DNA of 64,000 nucleotides, taken from NCBI RefSeq assembly GCF_014652515.1, contig NZ_BMYY01000008.1, positions 1 through 64,000 on the forward strand, given 5' to 3'. Positions 37,483 through 46,592 of the stretch are shown here, one piece after another (within the stretch, counting starts at the first letter, position 1; the number at the start of each line of letters is the position of its first letter). The position numbers were made by a program, and so were the translations under genes. A model generated the notes under the pieces. The model was not told where the DNA came from, made no database searches, and worked only from the letters and a program-made list of their open reading frames with translations. The stretch comes from Bacterioplanes sanyensis. GTDB lineage: Bacteria; Pseudomonadota; Gammaproteobacteria; Pseudomonadales; Oceanobacteraceae.

Positions 37483-39192
37483 ATGACCACTCAAGCGAAC
37501 CCCGTCCCACAAGCACACGCTGGGCTGTATTGCTTGGCCTTGGATGACGGTGCATTGCCGTTTTGGCAGCAGTGCTCGCGAGGGGATGCACAGCTGATCG
37601 CTTGCGATAGCTTCGCCCACCTCAGCAGCGCTTGGCTGGACGACCAAAGCAACGCTCTTGCCCTAGCCGCGCAACGCTACGATCAGCGCCTGCGTGATTT
37701 GCTGGAGCGTTTGCAGTTAACCCTACCCGAAGCACCGGTACTGGTGCTACTGCAAGAGCCCTGCGGCGCTAACGTCGCCATTGAGCTCATCGACCTAGGT
37801 GTGCAAGAAGTGGTGGTCTCACCCGATACCGGCTGGCAACTGGATGAATCTCTAGCGTTGGCTAACGCCCGCAAACAGCATGAGTTACAGCTACAACGCA
37901 GCTCCCACTACGACAGCCTCACTGGGCTGGCTAATCGCACCTTGTTTCAAGATCGTCTCGATTACAGCCTGGCCCAGTGTCAGCGCCGCCAGCGGGGCTT
38001 GGTATTGCTGTTTATCGACCTTGATCGCTTTCGCATCGTGAATGAAATTCTGGGCCACGACGGCGGCGATCAGGTGCTGCAAATTGTCGCCCAGCGCTTG
38101 CAGCAGTGCGTGCGTCGAGCCGACACCTTAGCGCGCCTGGCTGGCAACAGCTTTGCCGTGCTACTGGATAACATTAACAGTGCTGATATCGCCCGCTTAG
38201 TGGCAGACAAGCTGCGCAGCCGCATTCACCTACCGATTGAACTGGGCGATGAAGAAGTCTTCGTCAGTGCCAGCATTGGCATGGAACTGGCCAATCGGGT
38301 TGGCTTTGATGCCGGCCAGTTGGTGCGCCGAGCGGAGCTGGCCTTGCACCAAGCAAAGCAACAAGGCCGCCAGCGCAGCCAATTGTATGAAGAGCAGCCC
38401 TCTCCCATCGCCAGCGTCAGAGCCGGGTTAGAAAGCTCTCTGCACCACGCGCTGGAGCGTGATGAACTGTATTTGGTGTATCAACCCCAAGTACAAGTCG
38501 AAAATCGCCATTTCGCTGGCGTCGAAGCCCTAATGCGGTGGCAGCACGCTACCTTGGGTACGGTACCGCCGGCGGTGTTTATCCCTGTTTTAGAAGACAC
38601 CGGCCTGATCGAACCCTTTGGCGAGTGGGCTATTCGCCGCGCCTGTCAGCAATACCAAAGCTGGCTGGAGCAAGGCGCCGTGCCCGCCAATAGCAAAGTA
38701 TCGGTGAACTTATCACCGCGTCAGTTTCGCCAAGACAACCTAGAAGCCATCATTGGCGAAGCGCTAGAAGAAAGCGGTTTGCCAGCGGCCAACCTGACCT
38801 TAGAAATAACCGAAAGCATGCTTATGAGCAGCGTCGAACAAAATGCCGAGCTGTTGTCGCGTTTGCGCCAACTGGGCATTGGCATCGCCATCGACGATTT
38901 TGGCACCGGCTACTCCTCGTTGGCTTACTTAAAAAACCTGCCCATCGACGTGCTGAAAATCGACCGTATGTTTGTAAAAGACATTGTTGATAATGCCGAC
39001 GACGCCGCCATCGCTCACTCGATCATCAACCTGGCCCACAATTTAGGGCTGAAGGTGGTTGCCGAAGGTGTTGAAGATGTGGAGGTGCTGGAGATTCTAC
39101 ATTTGCTAGGCTGCGATCTGTATCAGGGGTATTACTTCTCACGCCCAGCCAGTGCCGCGGATATTCCCGGTTTGGTAGCACGCTGCCGCTAA
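37483..39192 (+). CDS. GGDEF-EAL protein with degenerate GGDEF, probable c-di-GMP phosphodiesterase
   Basis: A 569-residue protein. The N-terminal ~125 residues look like a degenerate receiver (VLVLLQEPCG ... VQEVVVSPD). The GGDEF domain (~140-300) has AGNSF instead of GGDEF, so cyclase activity is unlikely, though an RxxD inhibitory-site pattern (RRAD) remains. The EAL domain (~315-565) is complete: VEALMRWQH, SVNLSPRQF, LEITESMLM, IDDFGTGYSS, LKIDRMFV, AEGVEDVE and YQGYYFSRP. It should hydrolyse c-di-GMP, with GTP sensing by the dead GGDEF possible. Membrane helices are absent. Confidence 0.9.
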   Translation: MTTQANPVPQAHAGLYCLALDDGALPFWQQCSRGDAQLIACDSFAHLSSAWLDDQSNALALAAQRYDQRLRDLLERLQLTLPEAPVLVLLQEPCGANVAIELIDLGVQEVVVSPDTGWQLDESLALANARKQHELQLQRSSHYDSLTGLANRTLFQDRLDYSLAQCQRRQRGLVLLFIDLDRFRIVNEILGHDGGDQVLQIVAQRLQQCVRRADTLARLAGNSFAVLLDNINSADIARLVADKLRSRIHLPIELGDEEVFVSASIGMELANRVGFDAGQLVRRAELALHQAKQQGRQRSQLYEEQPSPIASVRAGLESSLHHALERDELYLVYQPQVQVENRHFAGVEALMRWQHATLGTVPPAVFIPVLEDTGLIEPFGEWAIRRACQQYQSWLEQGAVPANSKVSVNLSPRQFRQDNLEAIIGEALEESGLPAANLTLEITESMLMSSVEQNAELLSRLRQLGIGIAIDDFGTGYSSLAYLKNLPIDVLKIDRMFVKDIVDNADDAAIAHSIINLAHNLGLKVVAEGVEDVEVLEILHLLGCDLYQGYYFSRPASAADIPGLVARCR

Positions 39193-39232
39193 CGCTATCA
39201 TAGCGGCCCACTTATCACTGCTGAGAGTCTCT

Positions 39233-39748
39233 GTGTCACTTGCCCTGATTGTCGCCAAAGCCCGTAATCGCACCATCGGCCGCAATAACAACTTGCCTTG
39301 GTATTTGCCGAATGACCTCAAGTATTTCAAACAGGTCACACTGGGCAAGCCCATCATCATGGGCCGTAAAACCTACGACAGCATCGGCAAGCCGCTGCCC
39401 GGCCGCACCAACATTGTGATTACCCGCCAAGCCGACTATCAACCGGCCAACGCCAACGACAGCGTGCGTGTCGTCAGCAGCTTAGAAGCTGCACGCGACC
39501 TGGCGGAGCAGATATTGCTGATCAATGGCCAAGACGAAGCCATGATCATTGGCGGTGCCGAGATTTACGCTCTGGCGCTGCCCTTGGTAGACCGCATGTA
39601 CATTACCGAAGTGCACGCTGACGTCGAAGGTGATGCCTTCTTTCCTGAATACAACGCCGAGGAGTGGCAGGACGTCGCCCGCGAAGATTTTAGCGCCGAA
39701 GGCCCCAACCCTTACGATTACAGCTTTGTGGTGTATCAGCGGCGTTGA
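39233..39748 (+). CDS. folA: Dihydrofolate reductase
   Basis: A 171-residue enzyme reducing dihydrofolate with NADPH. It has LALIVAKARNRTIGRNNNLP, WYLPNDLKYFKQVTLGKPII, MGRKTYDSIGKPLPGRTNIV and GGAEIYALALPLVDRMYITE. Translation starts at GTG 39233 (SLALIVA follows). Slightly longer than E. coli FolA (159) because of a short insertion around ARDLAEQILLINGQDEA. Confidence 0.95.
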   Translation: MSLALIVAKARNRTIGRNNNLPWYLPNDLKYFKQVTLGKPIIMGRKTYDSIGKPLPGRTNIVITRQADYQPANANDSVRVVSSLEAARDLAEQILLINGQDEAMIIGGAEIYALALPLVDRMYITEVHADVEGDAFFPEYNAEEWQDVAREDFSAEGPNPYDYSFVVYQRR

Positions 39749-39774
39749 ACCCGTAGCCCAATGCTTACTCTAAG

Positions 39775-39789
39775 CCTCCTTTAGGGAGG
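39775..39789 (+). promoter_or_regulatory. Hairpin occluding the ribosome site of the next gene
   Basis: CCTCC (39775-39779) can pair with GGAGG (39785-39789) around TTTAG. GGGAGG is also the evident Shine-Dalgarno for GTG 39795, so the stem would hide it in folA read-through mRNA. Confidence 0.4.
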
Positions 39790-39794
39790 TACGG

Positions 39795-40343
39795 GTGCGA
39801 CTGGCAGTATGTGGATCACTTCTGGTGCATCTGGTCATCTTCCTGCTTTGGCCGCAGTCAGCGGGCCACATTCGTGGTGGAGCGACAACGTTAAACTTAA
39901 CGCTGCGCTCCTCACCCTCTGCTCCACCAGCCCGCTCCACCACCGCACCTCAAACGGCCAAACAACCCAGCACCCAAAAACTTCAGACTCCTGCTGGTAG
40001 TGCAGCAGAGCAGCCGACGCCTAGCGCATCCAAGGCAGGCCAACACAGCCAGCCACAAACGCCTGCACTGCAGTGGTCGCTGCCAACGCCACACAAGTGG
40101 TCATCTCCCCCTCCAGCACCAGTGCCTGACAGCGATATCTTTGACCCACGCTTGCGCCGCGCCCTGCAGCAGGTGCGTGATCAGCCGCCTGAAACTCAGT
40201 CGGCGACCGACGTCATTCAGCGCCGGCCATTGCCCGGCGCCAATCGCTCTTTTATACGCGTCGGCGATCATTGCTTTATTCATGAAGAAGCGGATGCGCT
40301 GGATGAAGACGATTTTCAGCGCTGGTCACCGCAAGATTGCTGA
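39795..40343 (+). CDS. Hypothetical TonB-like anchored protein, Pro/Ser/Thr/Gln-rich
   Basis: A 182-residue protein starting at GTG 39795. The N-terminal membrane anchor (VCGSLLVHLVIFLLWPQSAG) contains the Ser/His placement seen in TonB and TolA anchors. A long low-complexity periplasmic spacer (~30-110) precedes a small conserved-looking C-terminus with FIRVGDHCFIHEEADALDE. No TonB C-terminal beta fold is recognised. It lies 46 bp after folA. Function unknown. Confidence 0.6.
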   Translation: MRLAVCGSLLVHLVIFLLWPQSAGHIRGGATTLNLTLRSSPSAPPARSTTAPQTAKQPSTQKLQTPAGSAAEQPTPSASKAGQHSQPQTPALQWSLPTPHKWSSPPPAPVPDSDIFDPRLRRALQQVRDQPPETQSATDVIQRRPLPGANRSFIRVGDHCFIHEEADALDEDDFQRWSPQDC

Positions 40344-40433
40344 GCCTAGAGCGTCGGCGGGCGGCATCTTTGCCTCTGGTCGCCAGCCCAGAAGCAAGGT
40401 ACAACAGCCACTTAAGCAAGGTATGAGGACAAC

Positions 40434-41504
40434 ATGGCATTTGCTCTAAAGGTATACGCTGGCAGCGAAGCGCTGGCGCACATACGCCAGCATGGCCTCA
40501 AGGCCGACGATATCGACATGGTGCTGGGCGCCTCAGGCGGCCCTAAGTGGCTCACGCTGGCGGCCATGGACCGCTACTGGCTGAGCGAATGGTTTGCGCA
40601 GCGACAACGACCGCTGCATTTGCTCGGTACGTCGGCCGGGGCTTGGCGCCTGGCCTGCTTTGCTCAGCAAGACCCACTGGCCGCTCATGCCCGTTTTCAA
40701 GAAGCCTACATCAGCCAACAGTATTCACCCGAACCCAGCGCCGCCGAAGTCGCTGCCGGCTGCCAGAACATTCTGAAGGAGGTGCTGGGCAGCCAGGGCG
40801 CGGCCGAGATCGCCAATCATGCCGTGATGCGCTATCACACCCTGGCCACACGCTGTCGTGGACTGGCCCGGTTTGATGCTAAGCCATTGCAAAGCCTGGG
40901 ACTGCTGGCGGCGATGGGCGCTAACGCCATTGCTCGCAGCGCCATGCGCCCGTGGTTACAACGTACCCTGTTTCATCACCCAGAAGCGCCACCCATCAGT
41001 CACTTTCCACATTTGCCGGCACAGCGGGTGGTGCTAAATCAGCACAACTTGGAATCGGCCTTACTCGCTACCGGCGCGATTCCGTTGGTGATTGCGGGCG
41101 TTAAAGACATCCCAGGGGCACCGCGTGGCACCTATCGCGATGGCGGCATTACCGACTATCAATTTGATTTACCCGTGTGGCCACAGCATGGATTGGTGCT
41201 GTATCCGCATTATTTTGCGCGGGCACCCAAAGGGGGGTGGTTTGATAAGAAACTGCCTTGGCGGCGGGCGTCGGCAGTGCATTATCGGCGCACTGTGATG
41301 ATCACGCCTTCATGGGAGTTTGCCGCCGAGCTCCCCGGTGGGGGCATTCCGGATTTGGATGACTTTTACCAGTACCCAGATTACGCCACTCGCCGTGGCC
41401 GCTGGCAAACAGCCCTGGACCAATGCCAGCGCTTGGCAGATGACTTGGCCACCATCGATCAGCAACAACGCTGGGCCGAGGTTGCCGAGCCACTGCCTTG
41501 GTAG
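40434..41504 (+). CDS. Patatin-like phospholipase
   Basis: A 356-residue protein with the patatin catalytic set: oxyanion loop GASGGPKWL, nucleophile Ser in LLGTSAGAWRLA (GxSxG), and Asp in YRDGGITDYQF (DG[GA]). Serine lipid acyl hydrolase activity is expected; substrate and cell location are unknown, since no signal peptide is visible. AGGTATGAGG precedes ATG 40434. It converges with the coiled-coil gene at 41508, leaving a three-base gap. Confidence 0.88.
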   Translation: MAFALKVYAGSEALAHIRQHGLKADDIDMVLGASGGPKWLTLAAMDRYWLSEWFAQRQRPLHLLGTSAGAWRLACFAQQDPLAAHARFQEAYISQQYSPEPSAAEVAAGCQNILKEVLGSQGAAEIANHAVMRYHTLATRCRGLARFDAKPLQSLGLLAAMGANAIARSAMRPWLQRTLFHHPEAPPISHFPHLPAQRVVLNQHNLESALLATGAIPLVIAGVKDIPGAPRGTYRDGGITDYQFDLPVWPQHGLVLYPHYFARAPKGGWFDKKLPWRRASAVHYRRTVMITPSWEFAAELPGGGIPDLDDFYQYPDYATRRGRWQTALDQCQRLADDLATIDQQQRWAEVAEPLPW

Positions 41505-41507
41505 GCG

Positions 41508-42146
41508 TTATTCGCTCGCAGCTTGCTGTTGTTGCTGCTGTTGCTGAGCGGCACGCTGCTGCATCACCTGCTGCATAATGGCTTGATATTGAGCTTGTGC
41601 TTGGTTCAGTTGCGCCAGTAATTGCTCACTGCTTTCGTCAACGGTCTTCATACCGTCGACCAGTGCTTTGCTGAGGGCATCACCGGCGGCCTGCACTTCT
41701 TCCATTTGCATGACCTCTTGCTGCGCCTGCTGCAGCGCCGTGCGTTGCTCGGTGTACTCTTTCTGCATCGCTTGACGCTGCTCTTCGGTCAGGCTTTCAG
41801 CCTTTTGCTGTGCTTCTTTAGCAATGTTTTCGAGCTTTTCCCGAGCTTCTTCAGCATTGACACCAAGCTCCGCCATTTTTTGCTCGACCATGTCGGCGAA
41901 GTCGTCTTGCTGTTTTTGTAGGTCTGGGTTTTCTTCCAGCGCTGTTTGCTGAATGCCCTGCAGTTTTTGACCCAGTTGCTGAATTTGACGCTGCAGCTGC
42001 TGCAGCGCCTGACCGGCGGTCATTTGCGGCTGTTGCTGCTGCGCCTGAGTGCTATCAGCGGCCGTTTCGCCTTCAGCAGCGAAAACAGGTGAAGTCAGTA
42101 AAGCGGCGGCTGCTAGGGCAGCCAGTGAAAGTGGGCGTATCGACAT
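41508..42146 (-). CDS. Periplasmic Gln-rich coiled-coil protein
   Basis: A 212-residue protein. It has a signal peptide (MSIRPLSLAALAAAALLTSP, cleaved near VFAAE), then an almost entirely helical, Gln/Glu-rich coiled coil ending in poly-Gln. ATG 42146 is preferred because AAGGA is well spaced for it; the ATG at 42164 lacks one. It is last in the leftward porin/PstS-like/TonB-fusion group. Function unknown; a scaffold or chaperone-like periplasmic role is possible. Confidence 0.7.
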   Translation of the reverse strand: MSIRPLSLAALAAAALLTSPVFAAEGETAADSTQAQQQQPQMTAGQALQQLQRQIQQLGQKLQGIQQTALEENPDLQKQQDDFADMVEQKMAELGVNAEEAREKLENIAKEAQQKAESLTEEQRQAMQKEYTEQRTALQQAQQEVMQMEEVQAAGDALSKALVDGMKTVDESSEQLLAQLNQAQAQYQAIMQQVMQQRAAQQQQQQQQAASE

Positions 42147-42217
42147 GAAAAGATCCTTGATCATTTTTCATCGACGGTAACAGACGCCCCCGGGGCGCTG
42201 TCAAACCCAAACCCCGG

Positions 42218-43789
42218 TTAGGGCCGGAAGCTGTGTTCCACTGTGACGCGTAACTCACCCCCGGCTGCTGGTGGTAACGAGTCGAAGGGTGCGGCAGCAT
42301 CGACGGCTGACAGCACCGCCTGGTTTAGCTCACGGTGGGCACTGGCTTGCTGCAGGTTGGCATTGGCAAGGCTGCCATCTGCCGCCAAGGTTAGCTCGAC
42401 GATCACATGCCCCTGCTTTTTCAGAATTTGCGCCGCTTTCGGATAGCGAATGCCCGCTTTTACGGCAGCGACGACACTTGCACGATAATCCTCCAGCGAT
42501 ACGCTGGGCTCACTGCTCTGCTCCGGGCCTAGGCTGCTGGGCCTTTGTGGTTGTGGATTTGGCAGTAGCGCTGTGTCCGCCAGTTGAAAGCGGTAACGCA
42601 GCAGTAGTGGCCAGGCATTACCTTGTAACTCATCGGGTATCGATACGTCTGCCGCCACCGCTTGCACCGCACGCTGCAGCTCACTGACCAGTAGCTTGTG
42701 GGCGTTGTTGTCAGCGATTTGCAACGTGGCAATGTCGCCACCGCGCTGCAAGGTCACACTGGCTTGTATCAGCCCTTCTTGCTCAAACTGACGCGCCCAG
42801 GCTGGGTAGGTCACTTCTTTATTGACTGCCTCCTGCAAGCGCCATTGCAGCAGCGCGGCATAGTAGCTTTGCTGTTGTTGCAGTTGTTCTGCGGTCGGCT
42901 GAGGCTTGGCCTTGCTCGCTGCAACTATCGGCGTGACAGGCTGGCTGTCAGGCTTGGCTGCCTGCGCCTGACGCTCGGCAGCTAGCCGTGCTTGGCGCTC
43001 CGCTTCTTCGCGCGCTTGACGTTCTGCGGCCAGGCGCGCCTGACGCTCGGCTTCAAGACGGGCTTTTTCTGCCTGTGCTTTGGCTTTGCGCTCCGCTTCC
43101 AACTGCGCTTGGCGCTCGGCCTCGCGGCGGCGGGCTTCTTCTGCTGCGCGTTGCTGTGCTAAGCGCTGCTGGCGCTCTTGCTGCAACCAACCTTCGTAAA
43201 GGCCGGTACGCTGTGGTGGAATTTGATGATCGGCTAATACTTGGCGCCACTGAGCGCTGCGCTCGTCTTTTACTTTGCCCAGCATGCGATCGCGAAACTC
43301 GCGTGACGGTGGCAAGGGGCCGATCCAAGTGTTCACTAAGAAGTTAAACAGTTCACTGCCCACGGCGGTTAGCGCAAGTTGCTGATTAAGATAGATGCGC
43401 GTATCACCGCCAGGCTGATAATCGATCACCAGCTCATCGCCTTTGACTAGGTCTTCACGCAGTAGCTGGGTGAGTTCCATCAGTGCTGTTTGCACGTCTT
43501 TGGCTTGGCTGAGATTTTCGTTGTTGATGGAGATGTTGTTTTGCCACATCTGCTGCCAACGTCGTGGCGACCAGCGATTAGCCACCACCACCAGACGCAT
43601 GCGCTTGGCGGTGGTGGCACTGCGGATAAAGTCGGCATCGCTGCTGGTTTGTGACAAATACAAACCACCGACATACACGTCTTGAGTCAGACGCTGATAA
43701 CTGGCACTGCCATTAAGAACAAGCTGGGCATAGCTGTTGGGAAGCCATAAGCCCAGCATCAGGGCAGCGCACAGTAATCGCGTCGTCAT
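42218..43789 (-). CDS. Chalcone-isomerase-like / TolA-like / double TonB C-terminal fusion protein
   Basis: A 523-residue secreted protein with signal peptide (cleaved near NSYAQ). Residues ~23-170 resemble the bacterial chalcone-isomerase-like domain: LNGSASYQRLTQDVYVGGLYL, MRLVVVANRWSPRRWQQMW and DYQPGGDTRIYLNQ. A charged AERQA-type helical repeat (~205-285) is TolA-like. Two TonB C-terminal-like domains follow (~330-405 with YPAWARQFEQEGLIQASVTL; ~445-520 with YPKAAQILKKQGHVIVELTL). Without an N-terminal anchor it is periplasmic rather than a usual TonB. It follows the PstS-like gene by 46 bp with a GC hairpin between. Confidence 0.8.
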   Translation of the reverse strand: MTTRLLCAALMLGLWLPNSYAQLVLNGSASYQRLTQDVYVGGLYLSQTSSDADFIRSATTAKRMRLVVVANRWSPRRWQQMWQNNISINNENLSQAKDVQTALMELTQLLREDLVKGDELVIDYQPGGDTRIYLNQQLALTAVGSELFNFLVNTWIGPLPPSREFRDRMLGKVKDERSAQWRQVLADHQIPPQRTGLYEGWLQQERQQRLAQQRAAEEARRREAERQAQLEAERKAKAQAEKARLEAERQARLAAERQAREEAERQARLAAERQAQAAKPDSQPVTPIVAASKAKPQPTAEQLQQQQSYYAALLQWRLQEAVNKEVTYPAWARQFEQEGLIQASVTLQRGGDIATLQIADNNAHKLLVSELQRAVQAVAADVSIPDELQGNAWPLLLRYRFQLADTALLPNPQPQRPSSLGPEQSSEPSVSLEDYRASVVAAVKAGIRYPKAAQILKKQGHVIVELTLAADGSLANANLQQASAHRELNQAVLSAVDAAAPFDSLPPAAGGELRVTVEHSFRP

Positions 43790-43811
43790 CTGTGTTCCTC
43801 TCTACTTAGCG

Positions 43812-43829
43812 CCCCCGCACTCGCGGGGG
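43812..43829 (-). other. GC-rich intergenic hairpin
   Basis: CCCCCGC and GCGGGGG form a 7-bp stem with a 4-base loop between the PstS-like gene and the TonB-fusion gene. No U-tract follows on the transcribed strand, so it is more likely an mRNA-processing or attenuation element than a terminator. Confidence 0.5.
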
Positions 43830-43835
43830 GAAGTG

Positions 43836-44270
43836 TCAATCCTCGATGGTGAACAGCACCGCTACGCTGGCATCCACAGCCGTGGACTTGATGTAGCCAA
43901 TGGCACTTTCGTCGGCCGCAACGGCGGCTTTCATGGCCTCGGCATTATCGACGGTACGCGGCGGTTGTTGTTTGCCCGAGAAGATACGGCGTGACCAATA
44001 GGCATGCAACTGTGATGGCGTTTTACCAATCACTTCTTGCACGAATAGCTGGCGAGACGCATCGCCTTTGCCGAGGTCGTAGGGCGTGGCTTTGCTGCCG
44101 TCCGGAAACTGGCTGGCCTTACCCAGGTAAATGCGCTGGATCAAATCCTGCTCGACCCCGGTGTAAGTGTTTTGGTTTTTGACGTTAACGATTACCGCTA
44201 CATCAGCCCATACAGAACTGGCCAGCGACATGGCCGCAGCCGCGGCGAGAGCTTGAATACGCTTCATCAT
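43836..44270 (-). CDS. Small PstS-like periplasmic protein
   Basis: A 144-residue protein with a signal peptide (cleaved after SSVWA) and a truncated phosphate-binding-protein fold: IVNVKNQNTYTGVEQDLIQR, YLGKASQFPDGSKATPYDL, SQLHAYWSRRIFSGKQQPP and the late AIGYIKSTAVD. Such short PstS-like proteins (PBP-like) are common in marine gammaproteobacteria beside porin genes. It begins eight bases after the porin stop codon. Ligand binding is unproven; the fold covers only about half of PstS. Confidence 0.8.
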   Translation of the reverse strand: MMKRIQALAAAAAMSLASSVWADVAVIVNVKNQNTYTGVEQDLIQRIYLGKASQFPDGSKATPYDLGKGDASRQLFVQEVIGKTPSQLHAYWSRRIFSGKQQPPRTVDNAEAMKAAVAADESAIGYIKSTAVDASVAVLFTIED

Positions 44271-44278
44271 CGGGCTCC

Positions 44279-45493
44279 TTAAAATACCAGTTGCAGGGCC
44301 ATGCGGTAGAGATTACCGCTGGTACCAGGCTCGCCCTGGTTTTCCATTTCGTTGTGGTGGCTCGCTTCAAATTTGAAAGCGGTGGCCTCATCCAAGTCGT
44401 AACGCACGCCCAGGGTGTAGGTTTCATCTTCACCTTGCAGCTTCAGCGCTTCTTGAATATCACCAACATCGCCACTGTCTACCTGGTCTCTTGAGGTGGA
44501 GTAGGTAGCGTGCACGGTGGCTGGACCAAAGCGCTTAGCGACACTGGCCAACCAAGCGACGTTGTCTACATATAGGCCAGACTCGAACTCGATGATGGCG
44601 GTTTCAGCCATCGCGCTCCAGTTGCCGTTATCCCAGTTCACCGCCAAGTTGTAATAGTTGGCGTCTTTTTCGTCGAAGTTAAACGCTTCTTGGGTGCTTT
44701 TGCTTGAACCCGCGGTGAACACCGCCGCCGCCGTTTGCGCAACATCAATACGGCGCGCACCCGAGGCAGCCAGCTCGCCCAGTGCAACTTGCGGGTCTTG
44801 CCCCTGCAGGATGGCACCCAGAGTCGCCATATCGGCTTCACTGTCGAGGTTCATTTCAGTTTGCTGTGCACCGGCCCGGAAACCAAAGTTGCCTTTATAA
44901 AGGTTCAAGGTAATACCGGCGAAATTGTTCAGCTCAGACTCGTATTGTGCACCGAACAAGGTAATGGGCTTGTCGCGGCGACCATAGTTCAGCTGCAACT
45001 GACCATCAAAGGTATCGAAGCTGAAACGCTTGACTAAGTCGGCACCGTCGTAATCGGCAAACGGAATGCCGTATACGTCCCAGCTGGGGCGAACCCAGTT
45101 ATAGGCGTAACCAACGTCGAGGAATTCGGAATAGTAGAAGAACGGAATACGCAGACGGCCAAAGCGGAAGTCAGTGCTGTCATTAATGGCATGACTAACA
45201 AACGCCAAGGAGGTTTTAACGGCAAAATCCTCCTCGCCACGCGCCGTCATTTGCACGGTCGCACTGGTGGCATCGCTGATACGCTTGCTCACCTGCAAGC
45301 CCATCATGGTATCGCGTTCAAAGAAGCGGGCATCATCGGCCTCATAAGACTCAATGGTGATGTCTTCTTCATCCAGATAATAGGCACCGATATTGACGAA
45401 GCCGTAGACGTTCAGGCTGTCGTCAGCCTGTACTGTTACGGCGCCTGTGCTCAGTGCGGCACAGGTAATGGCAGTGTACAAATGAGTTCGCAT
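44279..45493 (-). CDS. Outer-membrane porin-like beta-barrel protein
   Basis: A 404-residue protein. Signal peptide (cleaved near TVQADD), then alternating amphipathic strands typical of a 14-16-strand barrel (LNVYGFVNIGAYYL, TSATVQMTARGEEDFA, YTLGVRYDLDEATAFKFEAS). It ends in LYRMALQLVF; the terminal Phe is the barrel-assembly signal. First gene of the leftward envelope operon. A GGAGGAA site precedes ATG 45493. Substrate unknown. Confidence 0.82.
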   Translation of the reverse strand: MRTHLYTAITCAALSTGAVTVQADDSLNVYGFVNIGAYYLDEEDITIESYEADDARFFERDTMMGLQVSKRISDATSATVQMTARGEEDFAVKTSLAFVSHAINDSTDFRFGRLRIPFFYYSEFLDVGYAYNWVRPSWDVYGIPFADYDGADLVKRFSFDTFDGQLQLNYGRRDKPITLFGAQYESELNNFAGITLNLYKGNFGFRAGAQQTEMNLDSEADMATLGAILQGQDPQVALGELAASGARRIDVAQTAAAVFTAGSSKSTQEAFNFDEKDANYYNLAVNWDNGNWSAMAETAIIEFESGLYVDNVAWLASVAKRFGPATVHATYSTSRDQVDSGDVGDIQEALKLQGEDETYTLGVRYDLDEATAFKFEASHHNEMENQGEPGTSGNLYRMALQLVF

Positions 45494-45622
45494 GCGATTC
45501 CTCCTTAGGCAGGAGGCGCGATTCTACCTAAGGATGCATGCGTATTTGGTCTTTTCCGACGAATATTCGTTATTTTTTGTTACTAACGTACGATTACTGG
45601 GAACTTTCCGCTGAGTGAGCGG

Positions 45623-46507
45623 TTATCCGCCCACATCCGCGCAGCTGGCCAGAGGTTGACGCCGGCGCCACCACATGGCTACCAGCGTGGCCGATACGAA
45701 CATTAAAATGCTGTAAACACTGGGGGCAATCGACATTTCACTGCTTTGCAGCAACCCTGTGGTGATCAACAGCGCCAGTGTGCCATTTTGCAGCCCAACT
45801 TCTAGGCAAATGGTGCGCGCTTGCTCTTCGCGATGCAGCAACCAGTTGCCCAAGCCGTAGCCGAGGGCCATGGTCACCAAGTTGAGTAATATCGCGGATG
45901 GCCCTGCTTGCAGCAGAAAGTCCAGCAGCCGCGGGCCCAAATTAAAGCCAATGCTGATCACCAGCAGTATCAGCACCATCATAGAAAAGGCGCTAAGCCC
46001 TCTCTCTGCGCGCTCGGCAAAGGCGGGCCACTTAGCTCGCAGCGCCATGCCCAGCAATACGGGTAATACAGTAATGACGATGAGCTTGGCCCAAGTGCTC
46101 AAAAGCGGCAGCTCGAACGTCTTACTGCCATCACCATAAAAGCCAATGGCCCAAGCGCCCAGCAGCGGAATAGTAAAGGGGGTGATAAACCCCAGCACCG
46201 CCGTCAATGACACAGACAAACCGACATCACCACGGGCTAAGTAGGTATAAAGATTGGAGGTTACCCCGCCAGGGCACAGCGCCAGGATAAACAACCCGAT
46301 GGCCAGCTCACCGCTTAAGCCGGTCAATGCGATCAGTGCCATGGCGACCAACGGTAAAATCAACAGCTGACAAGCAGCGCCTAGGAAAAAGCCTTTGGGT
46401 TCTTGTGCGACTCGGCGAAAATCAGCGGGCGTTAGGCTCATGCCAACGCCAGCCATAATCAAAATCAGCGCGATGGGCAGGCCGATCTGGGTTAATGCCT
46501 CAAACAT
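45623..46507 (-). CDS. Bile acid:sodium symporter (BASS/SBF) family transporter
   Basis: A 294-residue protein with nine to ten membrane helices. Motifs: MAGVGMSLTPADFRRVAQEP, ALCPGGVTSNLYTYLARGDV and LEVGLQNGTLALLI (the EVGxQNxxLA block). Bacterial members import organic anions such as pantoate, pyruvate-like or sulfur compounds with sodium; the cargo is not predictable. It stands between the porin operon and argA. Confidence 0.9.
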   Translation of the reverse strand: MFEALTQIGLPIALILIMAGVGMSLTPADFRRVAQEPKGFFLGAACQLLILPLVAMALIALTGLSGELAIGLFILALCPGGVTSNLYTYLARGDVGLSVSLTAVLGFITPFTIPLLGAWAIGFYGDGSKTFELPLLSTWAKLIVITVLPVLLGMALRAKWPAFAERAERGLSAFSMMVLILLVISIGFNLGPRLLDFLLQAGPSAILLNLVTMALGYGLGNWLLHREEQARTICLEVGLQNGTLALLITTGLLQSSEMSIAPSVYSILMFVSATLVAMWWRRRQPLASCADVGG

Positions 46508-46592
46508 GGTGATGTGCTCTTTATTATCGTTGTTAGCGGCAAACTACTGTATCCCGCTACCAGCGACAACTCCGGCGGGTAAAGGAATGTCT

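Noticed and set aside
41521-41600. CAG/CTG-rich microsatellite at the end of the coiled-coil gene
   Set aside because: It encodes the poly-Gln tail of a Gln-rich protein and is explained by coding sequence.
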